Shown here: in pieces, positions 1 through 7,108 of the stretch | Layout: each line of letters opens with the position of its first letter | How positions within the stretch are numbered: the first letter of the stretch is position 1 | NCBI GenBank assembly: GCA_023399355.1 | Contig: JAEWQC010000351.1 | Coordinates: 1-34,393 of the forward strand | Direction of reading: 5' to 3' | DNA from: Bacillota bacterium | GTDB lineage: Bacteria > Bacillota > Clostridia > Acetivibrionales > DTU013 | DNA length: 34,393 nucleotides | Notes under the pieces: generated by a model | Told to the model about the DNA's origin: nothing | Databases searched by the model: none | Seen by the model: only the letters and a program-made list of their open reading frames with translations | Translations under genes and position numbers: made by a program

Positions 1-65
1 GGCTTATACCATTTACTGCCACCGCACTTCCAAAGCATTTGACCAATGAATTTATCTTAATGATA

Positions 66-512
66 TTACTCAATGTGATCACTCCTTTTCTTCTTGTATT
101 CATGCAGTTTTTCATTGATTTGCATCGCCTGTTTTTTTTCGGCAGAGCTAATAAAGATAAACGCAAGGATATATCCGATCACCAGGAACAAAGAAAAACA
201 TACGATGAATGATGTATCCCCGATTTTAAACCAAAGGAAGAAATATGCTGAAGACACAAACAGCAAATAGATCAATACAAAATGAATCAGCATCTTTACC
301 AGGAGCGGCATACTGCCAATCCACCCTTCATAGTAGTAAATCATATTAAAAAATGCAGCTACACCGGATATTAAAATGATTTGCCACAGCAAGGAAGGAT
401 CAATTAACCTTATTGAAAAAACATAAATAAATATCGTTGTAAAAATTAAAGTATTACTCAATATGATGGTATAATCTCTTAAAATTTGTTGTACATATTT
501 TCTGAAACTCAT
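66..512 (-). CDS. DUF3021 family membrane protein
   Basis: The 148-residue product is strongly hydrophobic, with four likely membrane segments (about residues 18-36, 40-60, 70-92 and 100-122) and a charged cytoplasmic tail rich in Lys/Glu. Length, topology and its place 12 bp downstream of a LytTR regulator match the DUF3021 family, which in Firmicutes is usually encoded directly after a LytTR-only DNA-binding protein. Its role is inferred to be membrane control of that regulator; no enzymatic motif is visible. The ATG at 512 has an AAGGAGG ribosome binding site 8 bases upstream. It is probably co-transcribed from the promoter at 992-1020. The genes this pair controls, often an ABC transporter, may lie left of the window. 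Confidence 0.8.
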   Translation of the reverse strand: MSFRKYVQQILRDYTIILSNTLIFTTIFIYVFSIRLIDPSLLWQIILISGVAAFFNMIYYYEGWIGSMPLLVKMLIHFVLIYLLFVSSAYFFLWFKIGDTSFIVCFSLFLVIGYILAFIFISSAEKKQAMQINEKLHEYKKKRSDHIE

Positions 513-524
513 ATGATGGCCTCC

Positions 525-962
525 TTATAACCCTAATTTCTGTTTAAGCAAAGGTACATATTGTCTGGAAATGATTACTTTTTCCCTATTCTGCAGAATA
601 GCCTCATACCTGCCCGCGAAATCCAAATGGAGGGATTCAATTTTTGACAGGTTCAGGATAATTGATTTGGATGCCCTGAAAAAGTCTGTTTCCTTATATT
701 CTTCTTCAATTTCATACAATTTCAGCTTTGACTCCAATACCTTCTCGCTGCAATAAATAAAGACCTTGTTGTCAACCGCTTCAAAGTAAAATATGTCTTT
801 CTGCTCAATCATATATATCTGTCCGTCACAGGAACCTACAAGCTTCTTGTATGCGGATTTAACCGAATAGACAAGCCTCATTAATGATTCGTCCATTTGA
901 TTGCATCTGATTATAATTTCAGGTTCACTTCCCTCAGGGATGTTTTCAATGGATATCTTCAT
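525..962 (-). CDS. LytTR-domain transcriptional regulator
   Basis: This 145-residue protein has no receiver domain. Its C-terminal two thirds (about residues 45-143) read as a LytTR DNA-binding domain: an IEQKDIFYFEAVDNKVFIY strand block, then FFRASKSIILNLSKI and a final ISRQYVPLLKQKLGL helix, all typical of the family. The N-terminal 40 residues are short and acidic. I place the start at the ATG at 962. A GTG four codons upstream (974) abuts the AGGGGG ribosome binding site and would leave no spacing. The gene sits 12 bp upstream of the DUF3021 gene, the usual two-gene arrangement. The promoter at 992-1020 lies close upstream and may be autoregulated. Confidence 0.85.
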   Translation of the reverse strand: MKISIENIPEGSEPEIIIRCNQMDESLMRLVYSVKSAYKKLVGSCDGQIYMIEQKDIFYFEAVDNKVFIYCSEKVLESKLKLYEIEEEYKETDFFRASKSIILNLSKIESLHLDFAGRYEAILQNREKVIISRQYVPLLKQKLGL

Positions 963-991
963 TTCTTCAGGCACCCCCTTTCAACAACATT

Positions 992-1020
992 AATATACAT
1001 GTTCTGCCATTATCATTCAA
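992..1020 (-). promoter_or_regulatory. sigma-A-type promoter for the LytTR/DUF3021 pair
   Basis: On the minus strand a TTGAAT -35 box (1015-1020) and a TATATT -10 box (992-997) are separated by exactly 17 bp. They lie about 30 bp upstream of the LytTR start codon. Confidence 0.6.
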
Positions 1021-1134
1021 TATGCATCCATGTAAGCTGCTGATTTGCAGGGGTAAAATACGGAATGGAGGATGTAAGTTATTTTGACAAGCACGTAATG
1101 ACAGCTTTTTATTAAGATTTGCCCGAAAATTATT

Positions 1135-1178
1135 CTGCCAGTATTGATATTATCCAAATATAATGTCAATACTGGCAG
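1135..1178. repeat. perfect 13-bp inverted repeat (long hairpin)
   Basis: CTGCCAGTATTGA (1135-1147) is followed by its exact reverse complement at 1166-1178, and the pairing partly continues into the 18-base spacer. No T-run follows on either strand, so it is not a normal intrinsic terminator. It lies in the roughly 500-bp divergent gap between the LytTR and TetR genes. The rest of that gap holds only the two promoters and no convincing gene. Confidence 0.6.
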
Positions 1179-1355
1179 GAAATCAGGGAAGGCGTTGCTT
1201 TCATTCGTTACAGATAAGGAATTGGATTATGGTCAAATATGGCGTAGACTGCTCAAATCCTCTGGATTATGAAATAACACAGAAAATTTTTTTGATAGAA
1301 CATAGCAAACCAGTTCATCAGAGCTTTCCTTTAATGAAGAGAACAGCAGCGGATA

Positions 1356-1410
1356 TTGACAATGAATAACAATTCATGTTAAAATGAACATTGTTAGTAT
1401 TAATATAACA
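1356..1410 (+). promoter_or_regulatory. promoter and candidate operator of the TetR operon
   Basis: TTGACA (1356-1361) and an extended TGnTAAAAT -10 (TAAAAT at 1380-1385) are spaced 18 bp. Two inverted repeats overlap the -10 and start region: ATGTT-N6-AACAT at 1376-1391 and TGTTA-N9-TAACA at 1392-1410. This is where an autorepressing TetR protein would block transcription. The promoter boxes are seen directly; the operator role is inferred. Confidence 0.6.
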
Positions 1411-1465
1411 TAGATCTTATTTTTTTATTGGTGTTAACTCAGCTATTGAATAGGAGACTTGTTGG

Positions 1466-2065
1466 ATGAGCGAAAAAGAGCCAAAAGAGAAGCAGAGTAT
1501 CAAGAACCAAAGGGTAAGGTCCTATTTTATTCAAGCCGCAAAGGAAATCATCCTCAAGGAAGGGGTGGAGAACGTCTCTGTAAGAAAGGTAGCAGATCAG
1601 GCCGGATATGCCTTTACTACAATCTACAACTACTTCAAAGACTTGAATGAACTATTGCAGGAAGTCAAAAATGCGATGATACAAGATGTTATGATCCATA
1701 CGCAGGGCAAGATACCTGATAAAATCTACGATTTGGATGATATTAAAAAGACCAATCACACATACGCCGAGTATTTCATAGAACGGCCGCATATTTTTAG
1801 GTTTTTCTATTCTTACCGGCTCAATCCTATGAAGACGACACCTCCTGAACTTCCCGATTTTGAAAGGCTTTACCGGGAAACCTATCGGGGATTTGTCATG
1901 AATGGAGCCATAAAGGAATCAGAAGTCCCGGTTGTTGCTAAAACAATCGTCTATACCATTCATGGATTGCTCGCACTGTACTTCTCCGATAATGGCATGA
2001 TAAAAGATATTGTATATGAAGAGCTTGATAGAATTACCGAGTATTTACTGGAAGGAAGGAATTGA
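1466..2065 (+). CDS. TetR/AcrR family transcriptional repressor
   Basis: The 199-residue protein has a TetR-type N-terminal helix-turn-helix at about residues 17-62 (VRKVADQAGYAFTTIYNYFK) and a helical C-terminal ligand and dimer region. ATG at 1466 has AGGAGA 8 bases upstream. It is the first gene of an apparent operon with a flavodoxin and an FMN-binding protein, so it probably represses this small flavin redox unit together with itself through the inverted repeats at 1376-1410. The inducer cannot be read from the sequence. The family call is secure; the target assignment is inferred from position. Confidence 0.88.
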   Translation: MSEKEPKEKQSIKNQRVRSYFIQAAKEIILKEGVENVSVRKVADQAGYAFTTIYNYFKDLNELLQEVKNAMIQDVMIHTQGKIPDKIYDLDDIKKTNHTYAEYFIERPHIFRFFYSYRLNPMKTTPPELPDFERLYRETYRGFVMNGAIKESEVPVVAKTIVYTIHGLLALYFSDNGMIKDIVYEELDRITEYLLEGRN

Positions 2066-2067
2066 GT

Positions 2068-2532
2068 ATGACAATAGGAATTATCCTCCACTCTCACACC
2101 GGCAACACCTTATCTGTAGGTGAAAGGATAAAAGCATCTCTTCTCGCCGGAGGGGATGAAGTGCATCTTGAACGGGTCACAGCTTTCAATGAGGATCCTA
2201 ATGCCAAAGAGGCAGTCCGTCTAAAGTCTATCCCCGATATATCCAGATACGACTATGTAGTTATAGGAGCTCCTGTTCGGGCGTTTTCCCTGTCACCCGT
2301 AATGAGCGCCTATCTGGCTCAACTTCCTGAAATGAGCGGAAAGAAGGTTGCCTGCTTTGTAACACAGTATTTTCCAAAGCCATGGATGGGCGGCAGCCGT
2401 GCACTCAAACAAATGATAAGCATCCTTTCTCGAAGAGGTGGGAAGGTGGCAGTTACAGGTACTGTCAATTGGACAAACAAAGCTCGTGAAGAGCAAATAA
2501 ATGATCTTTTAGTAAAATTGGGCCGAATTTAG
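2068..2532 (+). CDS. flavodoxin family protein
   Basis: This is a 154-residue flavodoxin-fold protein. The N-terminal strand runs into a phosphate-binding loop, HSHTGNT (about residues 7-13), which holds FMN phosphate. The segment YDYVVIGAPVRAFSLSP (about residues 57-73) matches the second conserved flavin loop. It probably carries electrons as a cytosolic FMN protein, or acts as an NAD(P)H flavodoxin-like reductase. I choose the ATG at 2068, which has GGAAGGA 9 bases upstream. A TTG at 2062, overlapping the tetR stop, would be only 3 bases from that site. It overlaps or abuts tetR and precedes an FMN-binding membrane protein, so the three look like one redox operon. Confidence 0.82.
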   Translation: MTIGIILHSHTGNTLSVGERIKASLLAGGDEVHLERVTAFNEDPNAKEAVRLKSIPDISRYDYVVIGAPVRAFSLSPVMSAYLAQLPEMSGKKVACFVTQYFPKPWMGGSRALKQMISILSRRGGKVAVTGTVNWTNKAREEQINDLLVKLGRI

Positions 2533-2544
2533 AACCTTAATAAT

Positions 2545-2620
2545 GGAAGGAGTTGAAATGTGAGGAGTTGAAATGTGAGGAGTTATAATGTGAGAGTTAT
2601 AATGTGAGGAGTTATAATGA
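2545..2620 (+). repeat. five tandem 14-16-bp units, each with SD, ATG and stop
   Basis: Five near-identical units of the form AGGAGTTnnAATGTGA run head to tail between the flavodoxin stop and the next gene. Each carries a Shine-Dalgarno-like GGAG, or GAGAG in unit four, correctly spaced from an ATG. In the first four units that ATG (2558, 2573, 2588, 2602) is followed at once by TGA. In the fifth, ATG 2617 is followed by one codon and TGA, overlapping the real start at 2622. Two units read GTTGAAATG and three read GTTATAATG, so the array has both expanded and diverged. Confidence 0.9.
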
Positions 2621-2621
2621 T

Positions 2622-3005
2622 ATGAAAAAGTTCTTTAAGTGGACGGGAATTGTGTTGCTTGTACTGACAGCCATTATGATGATATATGCAATTATCGGTA
2701 AAGAAGAAACGCTGAAGCTGAATATAGAAGCCATTGATCTGACACGGATTCCTGATGGTACCTATACCGGCAGTTATGACAATTATCGTTGGAGCAATAA
2801 AGTTGAAATTACTGTGACAGCGCATAAAATAACCGGAATAAAGCCTTTAAAGATTCAAGATGGCCGGGGTGCTCTGGTAAAAGATCTGACAGTAAGGATC
2901 CTCGACCGGCAAAGTCCGGACGTTGATGCTGTAACCGGTGCTACAGCCAGTAGTAATGGCTTCTTAAAAGCTGTTGAAATGGCTTTAAAAAAGGCTAAAA
3001 AATAA
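2622..3005 (+). CDS. membrane-anchored FMN-binding domain protein
   Basis: The 127-residue protein has one N-terminal membrane segment (about residues 8-26) and an extracytoplasmic FMN_bind domain (about 40-127). The motif DAVTGATAS (about residues 102-110) matches the sequence flavinylated by ApbE, in which a Thr/Ser receives FMN through a phosphoester bond. It should therefore be a flavinylated surface electron carrier. No ApbE gene is in the window. It follows a flavodoxin and is probably expressed with it from the tetR promoter. The start is set at ATG 2622; a GTG at 2604 in the same frame lies within the upstream repeat array. Translation initiation here is unusual because of the repeated decoy sites. 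Confidence 0.85.
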   Translation: MKKFFKWTGIVLLVLTAIMMIYAIIGKEETLKLNIEAIDLTRIPDGTYTGSYDNYRWSNKVEITVTAHKITGIKPLKIQDGRGALVKDLTVRILDRQSPDVDAVTGATASSNGFLKAVEMALKKAKK

Positions 3006-3106
3006 AAGAGCATAAAAATGCAATTATCAAGATCGGTATCGTGTACAGTGGCTATAAGCCTTGAAATTCAACGAACTTCGTTAATGAAAATTGCATCTTA
3101 ATATGC

Positions 3107-3127
3107 CCGATTATATCGGATTTTATT
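3107..3127 (+). terminator. weak possible terminator after the FMN-binding gene
   Basis: A short CCGAT/ATCGG stem (3107-3119) is followed by ATTTTATTT. The stem is only 5 bp. The sequence between 3006 and 3106 also contains a long-range ATGCAATT/AATTGCAT pairing, so the true termination structure is uncertain. Confidence 0.3.
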
Positions 3128-3668
3128 TAAAATATCTCTCTAGCAAGCCTTTGAACGCCGCTCCATGCCTGGCCTCGTCCTTGCACATTTCATGAACGGT
3201 ATCATGTATGGCATCATAATTGAGCTGCTTTGCCTTGGTCGCAATGTCCTTCTTGCCCTGGCATGCACCAAATTCAGCTTCTACTCTCAGCTGTAAATTC
3301 TTTTTGGTGTCAGGGAATACTACTTCTCCGAGAAGCTCTGCAAATTTTGCAGCATGCTCGGCTTCTTCCCAGGCGATCTTCTTATACGCATCCGCAACTT
3401 CGGGAAAGCCTTCCCGGTCAGCCTGGCGTCCCATTGCCAGATACATCCCGATTTCCGTACACTCACCCATGAAATTGGCCTTCAGGCCCTCATATATTTC
3501 AGCATCCACGCCCTGTGCCACTCCGATTTTATGCTCATCAGCCCACTGCATGGTGCCTTCCTGTTTTTCTGCGAACTTTTCCTTTGCTGCACCGCATTGG
3601 GGACATTTATCCGGTGCTTCACTGCCATAATGAACATACCCGCAAACTGAACAAACAAACTTTTTCAC
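3123..3668 (-). CDS. reverse rubrerythrin (N-terminal rubredoxin domain)
   Basis: The 181-residue protein starts with a rubredoxin domain, Cys pairs CSVCG and CPQCG (about residues 6-40), followed by a ferritin-like diiron domain with metal-ligand motifs ECTEIGMYL, WEEAEHA and DEARHG. This domain order is that of the reverse rubrerythrins of clostridia, which act as NADH-linked peroxidases (with an oxidoreductase partner) that detoxify H2O2 and O2. I choose the GTG at 3668, which has AGGAGG 9 bases upstream. A 14-codon upstream extension has no ribosome site and is unlike the family. It appears monocistronic. A similar rubredoxin-like domain occurs in the gene at 31946-32281. Confidence 0.9.
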   Translation of the reverse strand: MKKFVCSVCGYVHYGSEAPDKCPQCGAAKEKFAEKQEGTMQWADEHKIGVAQGVDAEIYEGLKANFMGECTEIGMYLAMGRQADREGFPEVADAYKKIAWEEAEHAAKFAELLGEVVFPDTKKNLQLRVEAEFGACQGKKDIATKAKQLNYDAIHDTVHEMCKDEARHGAAFKGLLERYFK

Positions 3669-3757
3669 TATAAAATACCTCCTGATTAATTTAATCAATA
3701 ATACAATCAATTTACTGATAGAGTTATTTTACCACTAGAAATGCCGTTCAAACGTTT

Positions 3758-4672
3758 TTATAAAACTTTTGCCCTTGCAATGTGAAAATGTTCAAAAGCG
3801 GAATAGCCATCTGTACGGCCATCGAAATATGCCATTTGTATCCATTGCGGCGCCAAGTCTTCTACAAGCTGCAGTCCTGCTTTCAAAAGCAGTGTCTTTA
3901 GGTCATCCTGGGTGAAACCCGTTTTCATCGGCTCGCCCGCATTTTTAACAATCTCAAGCATTTTTTTGATCCGATTTGAAACCTTATCAGCATCAAACGC
4001 ATCCGTGTCAAGATAATCAAATACAATAAAACTGCCGGGCGCAGAAATCCCGGCCACCTTTTCAAGTACCGACAGTACATTGTTACGTTCCAGATAATAG
4101 GTTACGCCCAGCCAGTTGAAAAAGCCTGCTTTACCGGTGTCATAGCCTGCATTCACCAGTACTTCAGCCAGATTGTCCCTTGAAAAATCGACAGGCAGAA
4201 AATGCAACTGATCAGGAATTTCCCAGCCAAGTTCCAAAAGCCTGCTGCGCTTGTAGTCCTGAGTAACAGGTTGGTCCAGTTCATATACCTGAAGCTTTTC
4301 CAAGAGGTCTTTCCTTCGGAAAGCAAAAGTATCCAATCCTGCTCCAAGAATAACATACTGGGTACACCCTTTCCCGGCTTCCGCTTCCAGGCAGTCTTCC
4401 GTATACCTGGCCCTGCTCAGGGAAATCGGCGTGGATTGAGCCCTCATTACTTTTGAGAGCGCCTCGTCCTTCCCGGGATTTGAAGCCGCCAAAGCGGGAT
4501 CAAAAAATCCGATGGAACCTGCCAGACTTTGACCGATAAAGTCAAAGGTCTCTTCAGACATCATGGGTTTTGCCAAAAAATCATCAAATATTTTGGGGTT
4601 ATCGTTCAAAGAATGATAGGCACGACCAAATGCCGTCACCACTGCAGTAATGGCTCCTTTATTTATTTCCAT
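3758..4672 (-). CDS. class I SAM-dependent methyltransferase, LCMT-like family
   Basis: The 304-residue product has the SAM-binding glycine loop VILGAGLDTFAFR, followed by the acidic strand VYELDQP that should bind the SAM ribose. This pattern, with an RARYTEDCLE region before the loop, fits the leucine carboxyl methyltransferase-like family of putative O-methyltransferases. The substrate cannot be predicted. I choose ATG 4672, preceded by GGAGGAGG at a 7-base spacing; the frame stays open upstream to 4759 but that extension lies in a hairpin-rich leader. It runs in the same direction as the chemoreceptor upstream of it, with a 165-bp gap, so it probably has its own promoter. Confidence 0.82.
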   Translation of the reverse strand: MEINKGAITAVVTAFGRAYHSLNDNPKIFDDFLAKPMMSEETFDFIGQSLAGSIGFFDPALAASNPGKDEALSKVMRAQSTPISLSRARYTEDCLEAEAGKGCTQYVILGAGLDTFAFRRKDLLEKLQVYELDQPVTQDYKRSRLLELGWEIPDQLHFLPVDFSRDNLAEVLVNAGYDTGKAGFFNWLGVTYYLERNNVLSVLEKVAGISAPGSFIVFDYLDTDAFDADKVSNRIKKMLEIVKNAGEPMKTGFTQDDLKTLLLKAGLQLVEDLAPQWIQMAYFDGRTDGYSAFEHFHIARAKVL

Positions 4673-4679
4673 GGTGCAT

Positions 4680-4710
4680 CCTCCTCCGGAGCATGGGCCT
4701 TCCATGCTCC
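4680..4710 (-). promoter_or_regulatory. hairpin directly abutting the methyltransferase SD
   Basis: GGAGCATGG and CCATGCTCC form a perfect 9-bp stem with a 5-base loop (4688-4710). It ends at the base next to the GGAGGAGG ribosome binding site (about 4680-4687). A leader-mediated effect on translation is possible but unproven. Confidence 0.4.
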
Positions 4711-4837
4711 TATCCATATTTTTGTGGAATCTCATTTTACATCCGGCAGGAGGAAACATCCATATCCAGGATATCCAAGATATCAGCTGAATATTGGTGG
4801 GTTCTGCGAATTGATTATTTTGTTAAAATGTGGTATA

Positions 4838-6322
4838 TTAAGACTGTACCAGCAGTTCCTTCAGTTCTCTGCTCAGCTGACCTATTCCTTCCACTGAATC
4901 ACTTATCTGTATGATTTGCTGGTTCTCATCCTCTACAGTGGCCAGGATTTCTTCCACAGAAGCCGCATTTTCCTCGGAAATACTTGCGATAGACTCCATT
5001 TCCTTTTGCGTTTCCATATAGTTTTCCGTAATGGCGGCAAAAGTCTTCATACCGTTTGTAATTTCCATATTGGTGTTGGCAAATGCCTGTCTGACCTGAT
5101 CGAAATAACTGGCGATATCGCCGAGGAGCACTTTGCCGCTATCAGCCGCAGAATTCCCTTCTGTAACGATGTTGTAGGTATCAAGAGATTTCCCCGAGAC
5201 ATCCTGGATAACTACAGTAATGTCGTTTACCATCTTCCTGCTTTGCTCGGCAAGCTTCCTGACTTCATCCGCAACCACCGCAAAGCCCTTTCCCTGTTCA
5301 CCGGCGCGCGCTGACTCAATGGCTGCATTCAATGCCAGCATATTGGTCTGATCTGCAATTTGACTGATCCCTTCCAGAGAAGAGACAATCTCGCCCATAC
5401 TTTCCTGAAGCAGCACTACCGTATCCGCGGCTTTGTCCATTGCCGAACCCACCGTTTCCATCTGGGCTCCGGCCTCGCGGATCTTGTTCCACCCGTCTTC
5501 AACCTTCCCGATCATCTCTTCCGAATTTGCTACAATGTTGACAGAGACTTGCTGTGCCTGTTTTACATTTTCCATTGATACGGCCATAATGTCGTTGATA
5601 TTGGTAACGCCCTCCGCTTCTTCCTGCATGACCTTCGTCATTTCCTGCATTGCAGCAGTGATATTGCTGCTGGCATCTTTTGTAGATCGTATGCTATTGT
5701 TAAAACCGCCGATTTCATTATCCAGGCGTTTTGTCCCATTTTCCAGTGTCTTGAAGGTGTTTTCCAACCGCTGTAAAAGTTCGTTGGCCCGCGTTTCCTT
5801 GTCTTCCGTTTCATCCAGCAGTTTTCTACCCCAATTGTTCAACAGGTAGAGCAACACAATTGCAGCATTAAACAGGATCATCAATGCGATAAAATCCGCC
5901 AGTTTCGACTCCACGCCCACCATATTCGACGGATTCAGTGCATACGTAGTAATAATAGCCACATTCATTACTGCTCCGTACCCGAGCAAAACTTCCTTTT
6001 TAAAATATAACGCCGCCATTGCCAGTGTGGCAAAAATAATATAGTGCTTGTCAATTGTAAAACCGGACAGGAACAGGATGGCTTCATCCACCAGACCGGG
6101 TATGACGGATATCAGAAATCCTTTTACATACTTTTGAATAGGAAGGAAATATATCGTGGCAGAAATAGCAAGCACAATCATCCCTTGCAACCCTGTCTGC
6201 AGGAACATACCCACCCCGTTGGCAAAAAGGTCCTGAAGGGCCAGCAGCATAATCACCACGATAGTTACTGCCATATTAACCTTGTTCACTCTTTTAACAT
6301 TATATACATCTGATCTCACCAT
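4838..6322 (-). CDS. methyl-accepting chemotaxis protein with multi-TM N-terminus
   Basis: The 494-residue protein has about five or six membrane segments packed into residues 17-180, with no sizeable extracellular ligand-binding domain and no obvious HAMP domain. A long cytoplasmic coiled coil follows. The hairpin tip that contacts CheA and CheW is clear: QTNMLALNAAIESARAGEQG, then GFAVVADEVRKLAEQS. Such receptors probably sense membrane state or energy, or a ligand bound between helices; that part is inference. ATG 6322 has AGGGGG about 11 bases upstream. It lies 64 bp downstream of the VOC gene on the same strand and might be co-transcribed with it. Confidence 0.9.
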   Translation of the reverse strand: MVRSDVYNVKRVNKVNMAVTIVVIMLLALQDLFANGVGMFLQTGLQGMIVLAISATIYFLPIQKYVKGFLISVIPGLVDEAILFLSGFTIDKHYIIFATLAMAALYFKKEVLLGYGAVMNVAIITTYALNPSNMVGVESKLADFIALMILFNAAIVLLYLLNNWGRKLLDETEDKETRANELLQRLENTFKTLENGTKRLDNEIGGFNNSIRSTKDASSNITAAMQEMTKVMQEEAEGVTNINDIMAVSMENVKQAQQVSVNIVANSEEMIGKVEDGWNKIREAGAQMETVGSAMDKAADTVVLLQESMGEIVSSLEGISQIADQTNMLALNAAIESARAGEQGKGFAVVADEVRKLAEQSRKMVNDITVVIQDVSGKSLDTYNIVTEGNSAADSGKVLLGDIASYFDQVRQAFANTNMEITNGMKTFAAITENYMETQKEMESIASISEENAASVEEILATVEDENQQIIQISDSVEGIGQLSRELKELLVQS

Positions 6323-6386
6323 TACAGAAAAACCCCCTTCATTTGCATAATCTAAAAGTAAGTATAAAAGAACGCTACAATGAAAA

Positions 6387-6764
6387 TTACAGCGGCTGGG
6401 GCCGATAGATCAGGTGAAGAATATTCCCCTCCGGATCTCTGAAAAAGTAGGTTTTGATCCCGCCTGTGGAAATAGCTGCAGAAGTGACGACTTCAACCTT
6501 TTCTTTCGTCAGCAGCTCAACCATTCCCTCGAAATCTTCAACTGCTATGGCAATATGCCTGATACCGGATGCTCTTTCCTGGAATAAACCAATATCTTCG
6601 TTGGTTGGGATGAATTCTATCATGGCACCGTCCTGAGCCTTGAGGAAATAGGCTCCCCTGCCATTATCATAGACCTGTTTGAAACCGAAAACCCTGGAGT
6701 ACCAATCTTTTAATTTTGCCGTATCTCTTGCTGCAATTGCAAGATGCTCAATCCCTGCTACCAT
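6387..6764 (-). CDS. VOC (glyoxalase/dioxygenase superfamily) protein
   Basis: The 125-residue protein is one complete vicinal-oxygen-chelate domain of two beta-alpha-beta-beta-beta modules. The first starts GIEHLAIAARDTAKLKDWY and the second GIRHIAIAVEDFEGMVELL. Metal-ligand positions are plausible: His 7 in IEHLAIA, Glu in MIEFIPT, His in IRHIAIA, and a Glu in FRDPEGNILHLI. It could be a lyase or isomerase of the glyoxalase type or a resistance-type binding protein; the substrate is unknown. ATG 6764 has AAGGAGG 6 bases upstream. The methylmalonyl-CoA epimerase and lactoylglutathione lyase families are close alternatives. Confidence 0.82.
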   Translation of the reverse strand: MVAGIEHLAIAARDTAKLKDWYSRVFGFKQVYDNGRGAYFLKAQDGAMIEFIPTNEDIGLFQERASGIRHIAIAVEDFEGMVELLTKEKVEVVTSAAISTGGIKTYFFRDPEGNILHLIYRPQPL

Positions 6765-6873
6765 AAAAGTCCTCCTTATATTACATATAAGTTTTATTCA
6801 ATTATAGCACAAATTGCCTTTCATATCGCAGCCTGGCAGAATCATGTTTTATGCAATCCAATGAATTTTCCCA

Positions 6874-6902
6874 TTGCATTCATGAAACATTGGTGTTAAA
6901 AT
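6874..6902 (+). promoter_or_regulatory. tRNA-Pro promoter
   Basis: TTGCAT (6874-6879) and TAAAAT (6897-6902) are 17 bp apart. They sit 27 bp upstream of the mature tRNA 5' end, as expected for a stable RNA promoter. Confidence 0.6.
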
Positions 6903-6929
6903 AAGAAAGCACAAATTTGACAGAGTAAT

Positions 6930-7005
6930 CGGGGTGTAGCGCAGATGGTAGCGCGCTTGGTTCGGGACCAAGAGGCCGTGGGTTCAAATCCCGCCACTCC
7001 GACCA
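6930..7005 (+). tRNA. tRNA-Pro, anticodon CGG
   Basis: A full cloverleaf can be drawn by hand. Acceptor CGGGGTG (6930-6936) pairs with CACTCCG (6995-7001) with one G-T pair. The D stem is GCGC/GCGC. The anticodon stem CTTGG/CCAAG encloses loop TTCGGGA with anticodon CGG at 6963-6965. The T arm is GTGGG-TTCAAAT-CCCGC. Discriminator A is at 7002 and CCA is encoded. Bases 6961-7005 are part of the element attachment site, so the 3' half of this tRNA was supplied by the inserted element while function was kept. Confidence 0.96.
6961..7005 (+). repeat. attL: 45-bp attachment repeat inside tRNA-Pro
   Basis: This copy is identical to 10713-10757. It begins TTCGGGACCAAGAGG and ends with the encoded CCA. 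Homology stops abruptly on both sides (cttgg versus tcaa before, gttg versus aaaa after), which defines the recombination core. Confidence 0.93.
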
Positions 7006-7014
7006 GTTGAAAGA

Positions 7015-7048
7015 AGCGACTTTCAGGAAAATGAAAGCCGCTATTTTT
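7015..7048 (+). terminator. intrinsic terminator supplied by the element after tRNA-Pro
   Basis: An 11-bp stem AGCGACTTTCA/TGAAAGCCGCT (one G-T/A-C-type mismatch) with a GGAAAA loop is followed by ATTTTTATG. It replaces the original tRNA terminator, now at 10764-10793. It is homologous to 13817-13855. Confidence 0.7.
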
Positions 7049-7067
7049 ATGCCTTGAAATGAAGGTT

Positions 7068-7090
7068 TTGTACTAACTATGTACTTACTA
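7068..7090. repeat. candidate integrase arm-type sites, left end
   Basis: There are two adjacent direct copies, TGTACTAACTA and TGTACTTACTA. The same TGTACTWAYT motif recurs three times at 10569-10598 near the other end, as expected for arm sites bound by a tyrosine integrase N-terminal domain. The motif is seen directly; its role is inferred. Confidence 0.55.
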
Positions 7091-7108
7091 TACTAATTTT
7101 ATATAAAA

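Noticed and set aside
3..212. Open plus-strand frame entering from the left edge
   Set aside because: It runs antisense over the end of the well-supported DUF3021 gene; the hydrophobic look is a mirror effect of that gene.
1163..1369. 68-residue plus-strand frame in the LytTR-TetR gap
   Set aside because: It has no ribosome site, begins inside the long inverted repeat, and shows no recognisable family.
3220..3650. Long plus-strand frames over the rubrerythrin gene
   Set aside because: They are antisense shadows of a gene with clear metal-ligand motifs.
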